This document shows, in pieces, positions 7,024 to 15,652 of a stretch of 54,406 bases of DNA. This stretch comes from Candidatus Binatia bacterium (GTDB lineage Bacteria; Desulfobacterota; Binatia; UBA9968): assembly GCA_036504975.1 (NCBI GenBank), contig DASXUF010000170.1:1-54406 (forward strand), in the 5' to 3' direction. The notes under the pieces are model-generated. The model saw only the letters and a program-made list of their open reading frames with translations, did no database searches and was not told the origin of the DNA. A program made the position numbers and the translations under genes. Every line of letters begins with the position of its first letter. Position 1 is the first letter of the stretch.

Positions 7024-8616
7024 TTACCATCCGATCGCGTAGCCTTCTCTTCGCGGATCGGCAGCGCCCATCCAAGCGCCGCCGACCGGATCGCGCGTGA
7101 TCACTTGCGCCGCGCCGAACGACCAACGGTCGACGACCTTTACCTTATGGCCTTTCCGCCTTAGTCCCTCGATAACTTCGGCGAGAACACCTTCTTCCAT
7201 GCGAAGCTCCTCCGGCAGCTTGTCGCGCGGCGGCGTGCCGGGCATGTGGCTCCAGCGCGGCGCCTCGACGGCGGACTGCGGGTCGCTGTCGTGGTCGAGG
7301 AGCTTGTGAAGTATCTGAAGGTTGCTCTGCGGTTGATCGTCGTTGCCCGGCGTGCCGCCGACAGCGCGGAAATCCCCGCCGCGAAAGGCCATGTAAGAAT
7401 TCAGCGTGTGCGCCGGTCTCTTTCCCGGCTTGAGCGCGTTGGCTTTCTTTTCGTCCAGTACAAAACTGCAGAGACGGTTGTTCATCGCAACGCCGGTGTC
7501 GCCCGCAATGACGCGCGAGCCGAACGGGGCGAAGACGCTCTGGATCAGCGAGACGACGTTGCCGTCGCTGTCGGCGGCGCAAAGATAGGTCGTGTCGCCG
7601 CCGGCCGAAGCCGCGCGAACCGTGGGCTTCGCGTCGTCGGAGATTGCGCCGCGTCTTTTTTCGGCGTGCTCTTTGGAGATCAAGCGCGCAATCTGCGGAT
7701 CGCCGAAGCGCGGATCGTCGAGGTGCGCGAGGCGGTCCGCGAAGGCGATCTTCTTGGCCTCGATCATCGCGTGGATCGCGTCCGCCGGCTCCATCCGCGC
7801 CAACGGATAGCTTTCGATGATGTTGAGCATCTCCAGGACCATGAAGCCCTGTGAGACCGGCGGCTGCTCGTAAACCGTGAAGTCGCGATACGAAGTCTTG
7901 AGCGGCTCCAGCCACTCGGCGAATTTTCCCTGAAGATCCTCCGTACCGATGATCGCGCCTTCGGCTTTGAGCGCGCTGCACATTCGCCGGGCCAGCTCTC
8001 CGCTATAAAAGGCGTCCCTGCCTTTTTGCGCGATTTGCTCCAAGGTCTGCGCCAGACCCTTTTGAACCAGGATCCTTCCCGGCGTCACCGAATCCATGAC
8101 CTTTCGATAATTCAAATCGACCAGCGGAAAAGATTTGCTGAACTCGCCGATGCGTTTGCTCAAATGGTCCGAGATCGGAAAGCCGTCGCGCGCGTAGTGA
8201 ATCGCGTCGGCCGCGATGCGTCGCAGCTCCAGTGTGCCGTACCTGTTGTGCAGCTCCATCCAGCCGTCCACCGCGCCGGGCACGGCGATGCTGAGCGGCC
8301 CTTCGCTGGGTATTTTCGCATGGCCATGCGCGCGGAAATACTCTATCGTCGCTTGCTTCGGCGCCGGCCCGCTCGCGTTCAAAGCTTCGACCTTGCCGGT
8401 CTTCTTCATATAAACCAACACAAAGATATCTCCGCCGGGACCCGAAGTCTCCGGCGTGACCACGCTCAAAGCAAGCGAAGCGGCGAGCGCCGCGTCGACC
8501 GCGTTGCCGCCGTCGTGCAGCATCCTCATGCCCGCGAGCGACGCGAGATAATGGCCGGAGGACACCATGCCGTTCCGGCCCATCACGACCGGCCTGCTTG
8601 TTTTGCCGAAGTTCAT
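7024..8616 (-). CDS. Gamma-glutamyltransferase-family enzyme
   Basis: This 530-aa protein spans a complete Ntn-hydrolase precursor: an N-terminal large-subunit region (GMVSSGHYLASLAG, GGNAVDAALAA, SGPGGDIFVLVY) and the autoprocessing site GGDTTYLCAADSDGN, with the nucleophile Thr near 342. The small-subunit motif is AGDTGVAMNNRL. No signal peptide is seen, unlike classical periplasmic Ggt. It may therefore be a cytosolic acylase or peptidase of this superfamily rather than a glutathione hydrolase. Its ATG overlaps the TGA of the upstream amidohydrolase (ATGA), which indicates translational coupling. Confidence 0.92.
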   Translation of the reverse strand: MNFGKTSRPVVMGRNGMVSSGHYLASLAGMRMLHDGGNAVDAALAASLALSVVTPETSGPGGDIFVLVYMKKTGKVEALNASGPAPKQATIEYFRAHGHAKIPSEGPLSIAVPGAVDGWMELHNRYGTLELRRIAADAIHYARDGFPISDHLSKRIGEFSKSFPLVDLNYRKVMDSVTPGRILVQKGLAQTLEQIAQKGRDAFYSGELARRMCSALKAEGAIIGTEDLQGKFAEWLEPLKTSYRDFTVYEQPPVSQGFMVLEMLNIIESYPLARMEPADAIHAMIEAKKIAFADRLAHLDDPRFGDPQIARLISKEHAEKRRGAISDDAKPTVRAASAGGDTTYLCAADSDGNVVSLIQSVFAPFGSRVIAGDTGVAMNNRLCSFVLDEKKANALKPGKRPAHTLNSYMAFRGGDFRAVGGTPGNDDQPQSNLQILHKLLDHDSDPQSAVEAPRWSHMPGTPPRDKLPEELRMEEGVLAEVIEGLRRKGHKVKVVDRWSFGAAQVITRDPVGGAWMGAADPRREGYAIGW

Positions 8617-9635
8617 GACGCGAAACGGAGAACCCTTGCCGCGTTGAAGCCGAGGATTTTCTCCTTGTCCTCCTTTTTTAGCTCCAGCTCGGAGAGCGCT
8701 TTCAAGCTATTCTTCACCAGAACACAGCCGTCTTCCGGACCATAAGGGTAATTGGTGCCGAGGACCATCCGGTCAGGTCCGAAGAAGTCCAGCACGCATC
8801 GGAGCGTGGACGACGGATGATCGGCCGTGTCCACGTAAAATCTTTTAAAAGAGTCCAGCGGATTTTCCGTGAGCCCGTACCTCTGGCGGATCTCTTCTGT
8901 CCTGCCTTTGTAAATATTGATCGCGCGCTGGGCGAAGAACGCCAGCACGCCGCCGACGTCGGCGACGACGAAATTGATCTCCGGAAATCTTTCGAGCACC
9001 CGTCCGTAAACCAGACGCGTCATGGCCACCGTAGAATCGAAGGCCCAGCCGAAAATCAGCGTCGGCATGATGTCCAGGCCGACGGCCGCGGTCGCCAGCG
9101 GCGCCGTGGGATGGAGATAGACCGGAAGCCGAAGTTTTGCGAGCCGTTCGTAGAGCGGAAAAAGCTCCTCGCTGTCGAGCGCCCTGCCGTTGAGATTCGT
9201 AAAGCAGCCGAAGCCCCGGAGGCCGAGACCGTTCACGGCGCGATCCATCTCGTCCAGCGAAGCGCGGATGGACGATGTCGGCAAGGTAAAGAGACCGGCG
9301 AAACGCCGCGGATATTTCCTGCACAGAGCTGAGAGCGCGTCGTTAGCTGCGCGAGCGAGCGAAACCGCCCCCTCACCTTCGAAGCGGTCCGCACCCGGTG
9401 CCGGTATGCTTAGAACCTGGACGTCGATACCGAGTCTGTCCATGTGCTCGATCCGCCGCTCAACGTCGCGTCCTTGAAAAGTGGCGGTATTGATCCGGCA
9501 GCCGAGCTTGCGGTCGTAAAAATAGCGCATGCCGCTGTGCGGGTCGGGCGGCTCCAACACGACCTCCCCGTTCAACCGGTCCATCTCGGCGATGTAGCTT
9601 TCAGGAAAAACGTGGGCTTGAAAATCGATCACCAT
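8613..9635 (-). CDS. Amidohydrolase-2 family metal-dependent hydrolase/decarboxylase
   Basis: This 340-aa protein starts at MVIDFQAHVFPESY. It is a TIM-barrel ACMSD-type amidohydrolase. The opening metal motif is QxH instead of HxH (FQAH); a later VYLHPTAPLAT supplies a barrel His, and GTNYPYGPEDG contains the C-terminal loop usually bearing the acidic metal ligand, here shifted to an Asn-Tyr context. Relatives decarboxylate or hydrolyse aromatic and cyclic acids. It is coupled by a 4-bp overlap to the gamma-glutamyltransferase-like gene, suggesting a shared pathway for an amide or glutamyl conjugate (inference). Confidence 0.88.
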   Translation of the reverse strand: MVIDFQAHVFPESYIAEMDRLNGEVVLEPPDPHSGMRYFYDRKLGCRINTATFQGRDVERRIEHMDRLGIDVQVLSIPAPGADRFEGEGAVSLARAANDALSALCRKYPRRFAGLFTLPTSSIRASLDEMDRAVNGLGLRGFGCFTNLNGRALDSEELFPLYERLAKLRLPVYLHPTAPLATAAVGLDIMPTLIFGWAFDSTVAMTRLVYGRVLERFPEINFVVADVGGVLAFFAQRAINIYKGRTEEIRQRYGLTENPLDSFKRFYVDTADHPSSTLRCVLDFFGPDRMVLGTNYPYGPEDGCVLVKNSLKALSELELKKEDKEKILGFNAARVLRFAS

Positions 9636-9683
9636 AACGAACCTAAAGTCACCATGCCGAAGTCGGTCCAAACCCCCTCTTAG

Positions 9684-9706
9684 TCTCCCCCTTTGTAAGG
9701 GGGAGA
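9684..9706. repeat. GC-rich hairpin TCTCCCCCTT-TGT-AAGGGGGAGA
   Basis: Perfect 10-bp arms surround a 3-base loop in the gap between the two amidohydrolase genes. No T-run follows on either strand, so it looks more like a dispersed palindrome than a rho-independent terminator. A similar but not identical hairpin is at 14769-14789. Confidence 0.7.
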
Positions 9707-9721
9707 TTCAGTGGGGGTACG

Positions 9722-10747
9722 CTAGAGTCCGTAGAGCGCCCGCGGATTGTCATCGAGAATCTTATCGATCACATTTTTGCCTAGCTCGCCGGTTTGCTTG
9801 AGCGTCCTCAGCGCGTCGAGCTCGCTCGCCGTGTCCGCGTGGCCGTAGTCGGAGCCGATCACGAGATTATCGGGCCCTGCGTATTGGAGAACATAAGGTA
9901 AATCGTCGTCCGTCTGGCAGGCGACGTAGATCCGGTTCTCCCGCAGAACGTCTTTGGCCAAGCTTTTTCCTCTGCGTTGCCAACGCCGGGCGATGTCGTG
10001 AAGGGCGTAGGGGATCCACTGGGCGCTGACTTCGATGAAACCGAGCTTGAGGTTGGGGAATCTCTGCGGAATGTTTTCAAAGATAATCGAATGGAACGAT
10101 CCGACCACGGCCAGCTTGAATTTATTGAACCCGCATTCGCGCTCGAAGAAATCGTGAACCGCGAAACTTCCCGTCGCCGAGTGGACGCAGACCGGCATAT
10201 CGAGCCGGCTCGCCTCTTCGTAGAGCGGAAAAAAATAAGAATCGGAGAGAAGCCTGTCGCCTTCCAGGCCGCGGATGAAAATGCCGCAGGCGCCGTTTTC
10301 CTTTGCCCACCTGGCTTCGGCGAGTGCTTTTTCCATCGTCAGCAGCGGCAGCACCGCGACCCATCGGAGCCGCCCCCGCCCCTCTTTCCAGATATCGGCG
10401 AGCCAGCGGTTGTAGCTCCGGCAGAGCGCCAGTTCTACTTCCGGTTTGGTCGTGAAGGGCCGTAGGAAGACCGTAGGATAGAGGACCTGGACGTCCACTT
10501 GCAGCTCGTCCATGTGCTTGATCCGAGCCTCGATGTCCGCCATCTCACGCGACGCTTGAGGCGTGTCCGCGCCGACGTTGCGCGCCTTACCGTGCAGCCT
10601 GCCGTCGATCAGCCATGACTCGCCGCCGCTGTCTTTCTCATTCGGCGTCGCGACAACCCGGGGCCTGAATTCGCGCTCCGAGTCGAGCATGTAATCCCAA
10701 GTCCGATCGGTTTCCAGGACGTGGGCGTCGGCGTCGATCGTGGGCAT
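9722..10747 (-). CDS. Amidohydrolase-2 family protein, second copy
   Basis: This 341-aa protein starts at MPTIDADAHVLETD, the D-x-D-x-H opening common in this subfamily. It then has MDELQVDVQVLYPT (about 99-112), the barrel His in MPVCVHSATGSF, GFIEVSAQWIPYALHD near 250 and the closing acidic motif VIGSDYGHADT. It is more distant from the 8613-9635 protein than a recent duplicate would be. The gene is 4 bp downstream of a small zinc-ribbon gene and upstream of the first amidohydrolase. The substrate is unknown; decarboxylation or hydrolysis of a carboxylated ring is typical of the family. Confidence 0.88.
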   Translation of the reverse strand: MPTIDADAHVLETDRTWDYMLDSEREFRPRVVATPNEKDSGGESWLIDGRLHGKARNVGADTPQASREMADIEARIKHMDELQVDVQVLYPTVFLRPFTTKPEVELALCRSYNRWLADIWKEGRGRLRWVAVLPLLTMEKALAEARWAKENGACGIFIRGLEGDRLLSDSYFFPLYEEASRLDMPVCVHSATGSFAVHDFFERECGFNKFKLAVVGSFHSIIFENIPQRFPNLKLGFIEVSAQWIPYALHDIARRWQRRGKSLAKDVLRENRIYVACQTDDDLPYVLQYAGPDNLVIGSDYGHADTASELDALRTLKQTGELGKNVIDKILDDNPRALYGL

Positions 10748-10751
10748 AAAC

Positions 10752-10961
10752 CTAACTTCGGCTCCCCGGTCCCAACAAAGCCGATTCGGGCGTCGAGCGC
10801 TCGGTCTTGGAACCGAGCGAGCTGCCGCATTTTTGGCAGAGATATTCGTAGAGGTCGCCGTCGGGCAGGACAAGGAGCAGCCGTTCGCGCACCGGCATCG
10901 CCCGGCCGCAGCGGTTACAGTGAAGGAGCGAGGCCCTGAGCTGGTCGAATTGCTTTTCCAT
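10752..10961 (-). CDS. Small zinc-ribbon protein
   Basis: This 69-aa protein has two CxxC knuckles, CNRCG (about 15-19) and CQKCG (about 42-46), separated by a short beta hairpin. That is the usual rubredoxin-like zinc ribbon. The C-terminus is Ser/Thr-rich and probably disordered. It ends 4 bp before the start of the second amidohydrolase, so the pair is likely cotranscribed. The function is unknown; such ribbons often act as accessory metal or nucleic-acid-binding subunits. Confidence 0.7.
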   Translation of the reverse strand: MEKQFDQLRASLLHCNRCGRAMPVRERLLLVLPDGDLYEYLCQKCGSSLGSKTERSTPESALLGPGSRS

Positions 10962-11016
10962 GGTTGCCGTCGCGCTCGTTACACTTGGTCCAGGGAATCA
11001 CAAACGCGAGTCACGA

Positions 11017-13113
11017 TCACGCTTTATGATGCGCCTCCGCCGCTTCCGTCTGAGCTTTGGTCTGCTTCACCACTTTATCGACGAGATGAGGCGGCAGCTC
11101 TTCGTAGTGGGAGAATTCCATCGTGAAGCCGCCGCGGCCGCTGGTCATGGCGTTCAAGTCCTGCGAGTACTTCAACACCTCGGCCATGGGGACCCGGGCT
11201 TTGATGACTTCGGTATGGCCGCGGGTCTCCATACCTTCCACTTTGCCGCGCCGGCTGTTCAAATCGCCGATCACCGCACCCATGCTCTCGTCGGGGACGG
11301 TGATGTCCATGTGCATGATCGGCTCGAGAATGATGGGCTTGGCTTTGTCCACGGCGGCTTTGAAGCCCAGCGACGCGGCGATCTTGAACGCCATGTCGGA
11401 TGAATCGACGTCGTGGTACGAGCCGTCGTACAGCGTCGCCCTAACATCGACCATCTGATATCCCGCGAGGTGTCCTTCGGCCATCGCTTCGCGGATGCCT
11501 TTTTCCACCGCGGGGATATAGTTTCGCGGAATCGCGCCGCCCACGATGTTATCCACGAACTCGAATCCCTTGCCGCGCGGCAGCGGCTCGATCTTGATCC
11601 AGGTGTCGCCGTATTGTCCCCTGCCGCCGGATTGCTTCTTCAGCTTTCCCTGCGAGCTGGCGCTCGCTTTAATAGTCTCCTTGTAAGGTACCTTGGGCGC
11701 TTTTAATTCCACTTCCGCGCCGTATTTTCGCCGCAGTTTTTCAACCATGACTTCGATATGGAGCTGCCCCATGCCGGAGAGGATAAATTCCCTCGTTTGC
11801 GTGTCGCGATGCATCTCGATCGTCGGGTCCTCTTCCATCAGCTTGTGCAACCCTTGCGATAGTTTTTCCTCGTCGGCTTTGGTCTTGGGCTCGAGCGCGA
11901 ACGATATCAGATGGGTGAAATGGCTGAGGCCGTCGAATTGAACCGGTGCTCTTTCGTCGCACAGCGTATCGCCGGAAGAAACGTCTTTTGGCTTGGCGGC
12001 GGCAACGATCTCGCCTGCGACCGCTTCGTGCACGCCCTCCTGTTTCTTTCCCTCGAGCCTGAACAGGTGACCGATCTTCTCTTTGCCCTGCTTGTTGGGA
12101 TTGTACAGGGTCATGTCCGTCGCGATCTTTCCCGAGACGACGCGCATGATCGAAAGCTTGCCCGCAAACGGGTCGATCAGCGTCTTGAACACGTACGCGG
12201 AAGCCGGCGCGGCCGGATCCGGCGCCCGAGTTTCAGTATCGCCCGTCACCGGATTCTTGCCCGTAAACGCGCCCTCTTCCGGCGGCGACGGCAGATAATC
12301 GATGATGGCGTCGAGAAGCTGCGCGACGCCGATCTGGCGAAAAGCCGAGCCATAGAAAACAGGAAACAGCTTGCCTTTGAGAACCGCCGCCCGGATTCCG
12401 CACTTCAGCTCTTCCATGGGAAGATCCTGCGCCTCCAAATATTTCTCCAGGAGCGCGTCGTCGGTCTCGGCCACGCTCTCCATCAGCAGAACGCGCGCCT
12501 CTTTCGCCCGGTCGGCAAGGTCCGCCGGAATCTCCGTCTCCTTGAATTTTCCACTGTCACCCTCGAAAACCAAAGCTTTCATCGTGACGAGATCGACGAT
12601 ACCCTTGAAGCCTTCTTCCGCTCCGATGGGAAGCTGGATCTCCACGCCTTTCGTCTCGAGCCCGGAGAAGATCGCCTCCAGCCCCTCGCGAACGTTCGCC
12701 TTCTCCCGTTCCATCTTGCCGATGAAAATAAGCCGGCTGATGTTTTGCTCGTTGGCGCGCTCCCAGAGTCTTTCGGTCTCGACTCTGAGGCCGGCCGACG
12801 GGCTGAGAAGCAGCACCGCGCCGCGAAACGCGCGCATGCTGTTCAGCGTGTCGGGGAGAAAAGTCGCGTATCCCGGGGTATCGATCAGATACACGCTGGA
12901 CTTTTTCCAGGGCACCGAGTGGAACGCAGTAGAGAGCGAGATGTGCCGGTGGACCTCCTCCGGCTCGAAATCGAGAATCGAAGTTCCGTCCGCGACACGG
13001 CCGGCCCGTTGCGTCGCCCCGGCGGCGAAGAGCATCGCCTCCCCAAGGGAGGTCTTGCCGACCCCGCCGTGACCCAAGATGCCGACGTTGCGCAGCTTGT
13101 CTGTTTCCATCAT
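11017..13113 (-). CDS. fusA: Elongation factor G-like GTPase (EF-G paralogue)
   Basis: This protein is about 698 aa. The P-loop GHGGVGKT (14-21) differs from the canonical AHIDAGKT of EF-G. The G3 box is DTPG (78-81). The G4 box reads GKME (132-135) instead of NKxD. Domains II-V follow, including [17 protein letters not shown], the domain IV stretch [15 protein letters not shown], and a domain V ending in [20 protein letters not shown]. It resembles the secondary EF-G (EF-G2-like) family rather than the main translocase. The start ATG overlaps the coaX stop (ATGA), and the AGGAGG lies inside the coaX end. Its role in translocation or ribosome recycling is uncertain. Confidence 0.88.
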   Translation of the reverse strand: MMETDKLRNVGILGHGGVGKTSLGEAMLFAAGATQRAGRVADGTSILDFEPEEVHRHISLSTAFHSVPWKKSSVYLIDTPGYATFLPDTLNSMRAFRGAVLLLSPSAGLRVETERLWERANEQNISRLIFIGKMEREKANVREGLEAIFSGLETKGVEIQLPIGAEEGFKGIVDLVTMKALVFEGDSGKFKETEIPADLADRAKEARVLLMESVAETDDALLEKYLEAQDLPMEELKCGIRAAVLKGKLFPVFYGSAFRQIGVAQLLDAIIDYLPSPPEEGAFTGKNPVTGDTETRAPDPAAPASAYVFKTLIDPFAGKLSIMRVVSGKIATDMTLYNPNKQGKEKIGHLFRLEGKKQEGVHEAVAGEIVAAAKPKDVSSGDTLCDERAPVQFDGLSHFTHLISFALEPKTKADEEKLSQGLHKLMEEDPTIEMHRDTQTREFILSGMGQLHIEVMVEKLRRKYGAEVELKAPKVPYKETIKASASSQGKLKKQSGGRGQYGDTWIKIEPLPRGKGFEFVDNIVGGAIPRNYIPAVEKGIREAMAEGHLAGYQMVDVRATLYDGSYHDVDSSDMAFKIAASLGFKAAVDKAKPIILEPIMHMDITVPDESMGAVIGDLNSRRGKVEGMETRGHTEVIKARVPMAEVLKYSQDLNAMTSGRGGFTMEFSHYEELPPHLVDKVVKQTKAQTEAAEAHHKA

Positions 13114-13928
13114 CTGCCGCCGACCTCCTTTTTGAGTTCTTGCGGTCTCTTCTTCAGATCCTGGAGTGAATTTCTCTGGTGAATGATTCTGAGGCCGTCG
13201 AGCGTGAGAAACTCGTCCACCTCGTCGATAAACGAGCACTCGGGCGCTATGACGCTCGCCAGCCCTCCGGTCGCGACGACTCGCGCTCGCGTGCGGCTCT
13301 CCTTTTGCATTCGCTCGACGATGCCGTCCACCAGGCCGACGTAGCCGTAAAAAACGCCCGACTGGATCGAGTGCACCGGATTCTTGCCGACGATCTCCTT
13401 CGGCTTGACGATCTCCACCCGCGGGAGCTTCGAAGCCCGCTGAAACAGCGCCTCGACCGATATCAGCAGGCCGGGCGCGATCGAGCCGCCGACGTACTCG
13501 CCTTTCTTGGAAATGAAATCGAACGTCGTGGCGGTGCCGAAATCGACCGCGATACAGCAGTCATGATATCTTTCGTACGCGGCGACACCGTTGCAGATGC
13601 GGTCCGCGCCGACTTCCTTGGGATTGTCGTAGAGAATGGGCATGCCGGTCTTGACCCCCGGGCCGACGACCAGCGGCTTGACCCCGAAAAACCTTTCTCC
13701 CAACTCCTGGATCATGCTCATCATCGGCGGCACCACGCAGGAAGCGATGATGGCATCGACCTGGCCGCAGGCGATGCCGCCGGAGGAAGCCAGATGAGAG
13801 ATGATGACGCCGTACTCGTCGGCGGTCCGCTCCGCCTGGGTGACAAGGCGCCAGTGGGTGACGAGCTTTTCGCCGTCGTAAATCCCCAAGACGATATTGC
13901 TGTTGCCGATATCGATCGCCAGAAGCAT
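13110..13928 (-). CDS. coaX: Type III pantothenate kinase
   Basis: This 272-aa cytosolic enzyme phosphorylates pantothenate in the first step of CoA synthesis. It shows the ASKHA-fold phosphate loop [19 protein letters not shown] (1-19), [13 protein letters not shown] (about 107-119), [10 protein letters not shown] (about 129-138) and GGSIAPGL. CoaX enzymes need a monovalent cation and escape CoA feedback. The gene lies 7 bp from birA and overlaps the EF-G-like gene, within the valS-nadC-birA-coaX run. Confidence 0.96.
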   Translation of the reverse strand: MLLAIDIGNSNIVLGIYDGEKLVTHWRLVTQAERTADEYGVIISHLASSGGIACGQVDAIIASCVVPPMMSMIQELGERFFGVKPLVVGPGVKTGMPILYDNPKEVGADRICNGVAAYERYHDCCIAVDFGTATTFDFISKKGEYVGGSIAPGLLISVEALFQRASKLPRVEIVKPKEIVGKNPVHSIQSGVFYGYVGLVDGIVERMQKESRTRARVVATGGLASVIAPECSFIDEVDEFLTLDGLRIIHQRNSLQDLKKRPQELKKEVGGR

Positions 13929-13935
13929 GGTTCGC

Positions 13936-14739
13936 TCACGATTCGATCGGAATAACCTCGCCCGCGATAATTTTCCTCAACGCGCCGCTCTCCTCTTCCA
14001 AAATCAGGGCGCCGTCGCCGTCGATTCCCCTGGCGATCCCCGACAAACGCTGATCCGCTATTTCCACCGCTACCTTTCGGTTCCGGAGGTCGAAGAAGCC
14101 CTCCCAGCGACCAGCGATCCAGGGAAATCCCTTATCCTCCAATTCCCCATAGCATCTGTCTAGGTCGTTAATCAATTGCCCCGCGAATAGGGTCCGGTCG
14201 ATCGGCTTTCCCGTCAGGATGAGCAGCGACGTGGCGCGCTCGCGGAGCGCTTCGGAAATCGATTCAGCCGGCAGGTTAAGATTGACGCCGATGCCGATGA
14301 CAACGAAGTGAACCCGATCCGTTTCGCAAGAGGACTCGGTCAGGATCCCGGCCAGTTTCTTTCCGCCGACCAGGATATCGTTGGGCCACTTGATCGACGG
14401 CGGCGTCGCGAGAAAGGATTGCACGGTCTCCGCGAGGGCGACCGCGGCCATGAGCGTGAGCTGCGACGCGCTGGCCGGTGGGAGCTTCGGCTTGAGGATT
14501 ACGGAGAGGTAGAGGTTGAGAGAAGGAGGCGAGAACCAGTTTCGCCCCATGCGCCCTTTGCCTTGCGTCTGGCTCTCGGCGATAACGACCTCGCCCTCCT
14601 CCCCTCCCTCTTGAGCGCGCTTGAAGGCGAAGCGATTAGTGGAGTCGATCTCTGAGAAGTAGTGAATTTTCTTTGCCAGCCGCCGAGACCCAAGCCCGTT
14701 CCGGATCTCGTCCGGGTTTAACGCTTTGGGCTCCGGCAT
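13936..14739 (-). CDS. birA: Biotin--[acetyl-CoA-carboxylase] ligase
   Basis: This 267-aa enzyme activates biotin to biotinyl-AMP and attaches it to carboxylase carrier lysines. Motifs are [10 protein letters not shown], the adenylate loop [13 protein letters not shown] (about 60-72) and [18 protein letters not shown] (about 118-135). The C-terminal SH3-like cap ends in GEVIPIES. Only about 25 residues precede the catalytic domain, so there is no DNA-binding helix-turn-helix. This is the non-regulatory (class I) form. Confidence 0.96.
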   Translation of the reverse strand: MPEPKALNPDEIRNGLGSRRLAKKIHYFSEIDSTNRFAFKRAQEGGEEGEVVIAESQTQGKGRMGRNWFSPPSLNLYLSVILKPKLPPASASQLTLMAAVALAETVQSFLATPPSIKWPNDILVGGKKLAGILTESSCETDRVHFVVIGIGVNLNLPAESISEALRERATSLLILTGKPIDRTLFAGQLINDLDRCYGELEDKGFPWIAGRWEGFFDLRNRKVAVEIADQRLSGIARGIDGDGALILEEESGALRKIIAGEVIPIES

Positions 14740-14768
14740 CCCTTGAATCCTTCGACCCTCTCCTTATT

Positions 14769-14789
14769 CCTCTCCCTTCTAGGGAGAGG
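14769..14789. repeat. Short GC-rich palindrome CCTCTCCCT-TCT-AGGGAGAGG
   Basis: Perfect 9-bp arms lie in the gap between nadC (downstream end) and birA. It is followed by GAAGGGTGAGGG. It is similar in style to the hairpin at 9684-9706 and is likely another dispersed palindrome. Confidence 0.65.
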
Positions 14790-14801
14790 GAAGGGTGAGG
14801 G

Positions 14802-15650
14802 TTATTTCACCGCCGTGACTTTCATATTGAAATCGACCGCCGGGGCGGAATGAGTCAGCGCGCCGACGGAAATGAAATCGACTCCGGTCGCCGCCACCTC
14901 GCGCAGCGTTTCGATGGTGATCCCGCCCGACGCCTCCACCCAGGCGCGCTTGTTGATGAGGCGCACGGCCTCGGCCATCTCCTTCGGATTTACGTTGTCG
15001 AGCATGATCACGTCCGCGCCCGCTTCGAGAGCTTCGCGCACCTGGCCGAGGTTCTCGCACTCCACTTCCACCTTGGCCATGAAAGGTGATTGTTCGCGAA
15101 CTTGCCGGACCGCCCCAGCGATCGACCCCGCGGCGACGATGTGATTGTCTTTCACGAGCGCCGCGTCATAAAGCCCAAACCGGTGGTTGGTGCCCCCGCC
15201 CATGCGGACGGCGTATTTTTCCAGCGTGCGAAAGCCCGGAGTGGTCTTCCGCGTGTCGATGATCTTACACGGAAAGTCTTTAACCGCGTCCACATAACTG
15301 CGGGTCAACGTCGCCGTGCCGGAAAGGCGCTGGAGGAAGTTCAGCGCCGTTCTTTCGCCCATGAGCAACGCCCGAATCGGCCCTTCGGCTTCCGCCACTA
15401 CGGTTCCTTGCTTTACGGACTCGCCATCGCGACACAGGCGGCGGACTTTGACGCCGGCGTCCAAATAAGAAAAAATCTTTTCGATCAGGATCAGGCCGGC
15501 GACCACGCCGTCGCGCTTGGCGCGAAACAGACCCTTGCCCCGCGCCTCCCATGGAACCGTGCTCAAGGTCGTGATATCCCCCGCGCCGATGTCTTCCTCA
15601 AGGGCGCACCGGACAAGCTGCTCGATCTGCGGCGTAACGACAATATCCAT
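14802..15650 (-). CDS. nadC: Nicotinate-nucleotide diphosphorylase (carboxylating)
   Basis: This 282-aa quinolinate phosphoribosyltransferase makes NaMN from quinolinate and PRPP in de novo NAD synthesis. Motifs: EEDIGAGDITT (about 18-28), RTALNFLQRLSGTAT, TRKTTPGFR with the catalytic basic residues, MGGGTNHRFGLYD, VKDNHI, and the C-terminal EASGGI and SVGALTHSAPAVDFNMK. nadA and nadB are not in the window. It is separated by only 2 bp from valS. Confidence 0.97.
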   Translation of the reverse strand: MDIVVTPQIEQLVRCALEEDIGAGDITTLSTVPWEARGKGLFRAKRDGVVAGLILIEKIFSYLDAGVKVRRLCRDGESVKQGTVVAEAEGPIRALLMGERTALNFLQRLSGTATLTRSYVDAVKDFPCKIIDTRKTTPGFRTLEKYAVRMGGGTNHRFGLYDAALVKDNHIVAAGSIAGAVRQVREQSPFMAKVEVECENLGQVREALEAGADVIMLDNVNPKEMAEAVRLINKRAWVEASGGITIETLREVAATGVDFISVGALTHSAPAVDFNMKVTAVK

Positions 15651-15652
15651 CC

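Noticed and set aside
11911-13182. Long + strand open frame (423 codons) opposite the EF-G-like gene
   Set aside because: It is an antisense shadow: arginine/leucine-rich, no domain, no ribosome site, and the minus strand encodes a full EF-G.
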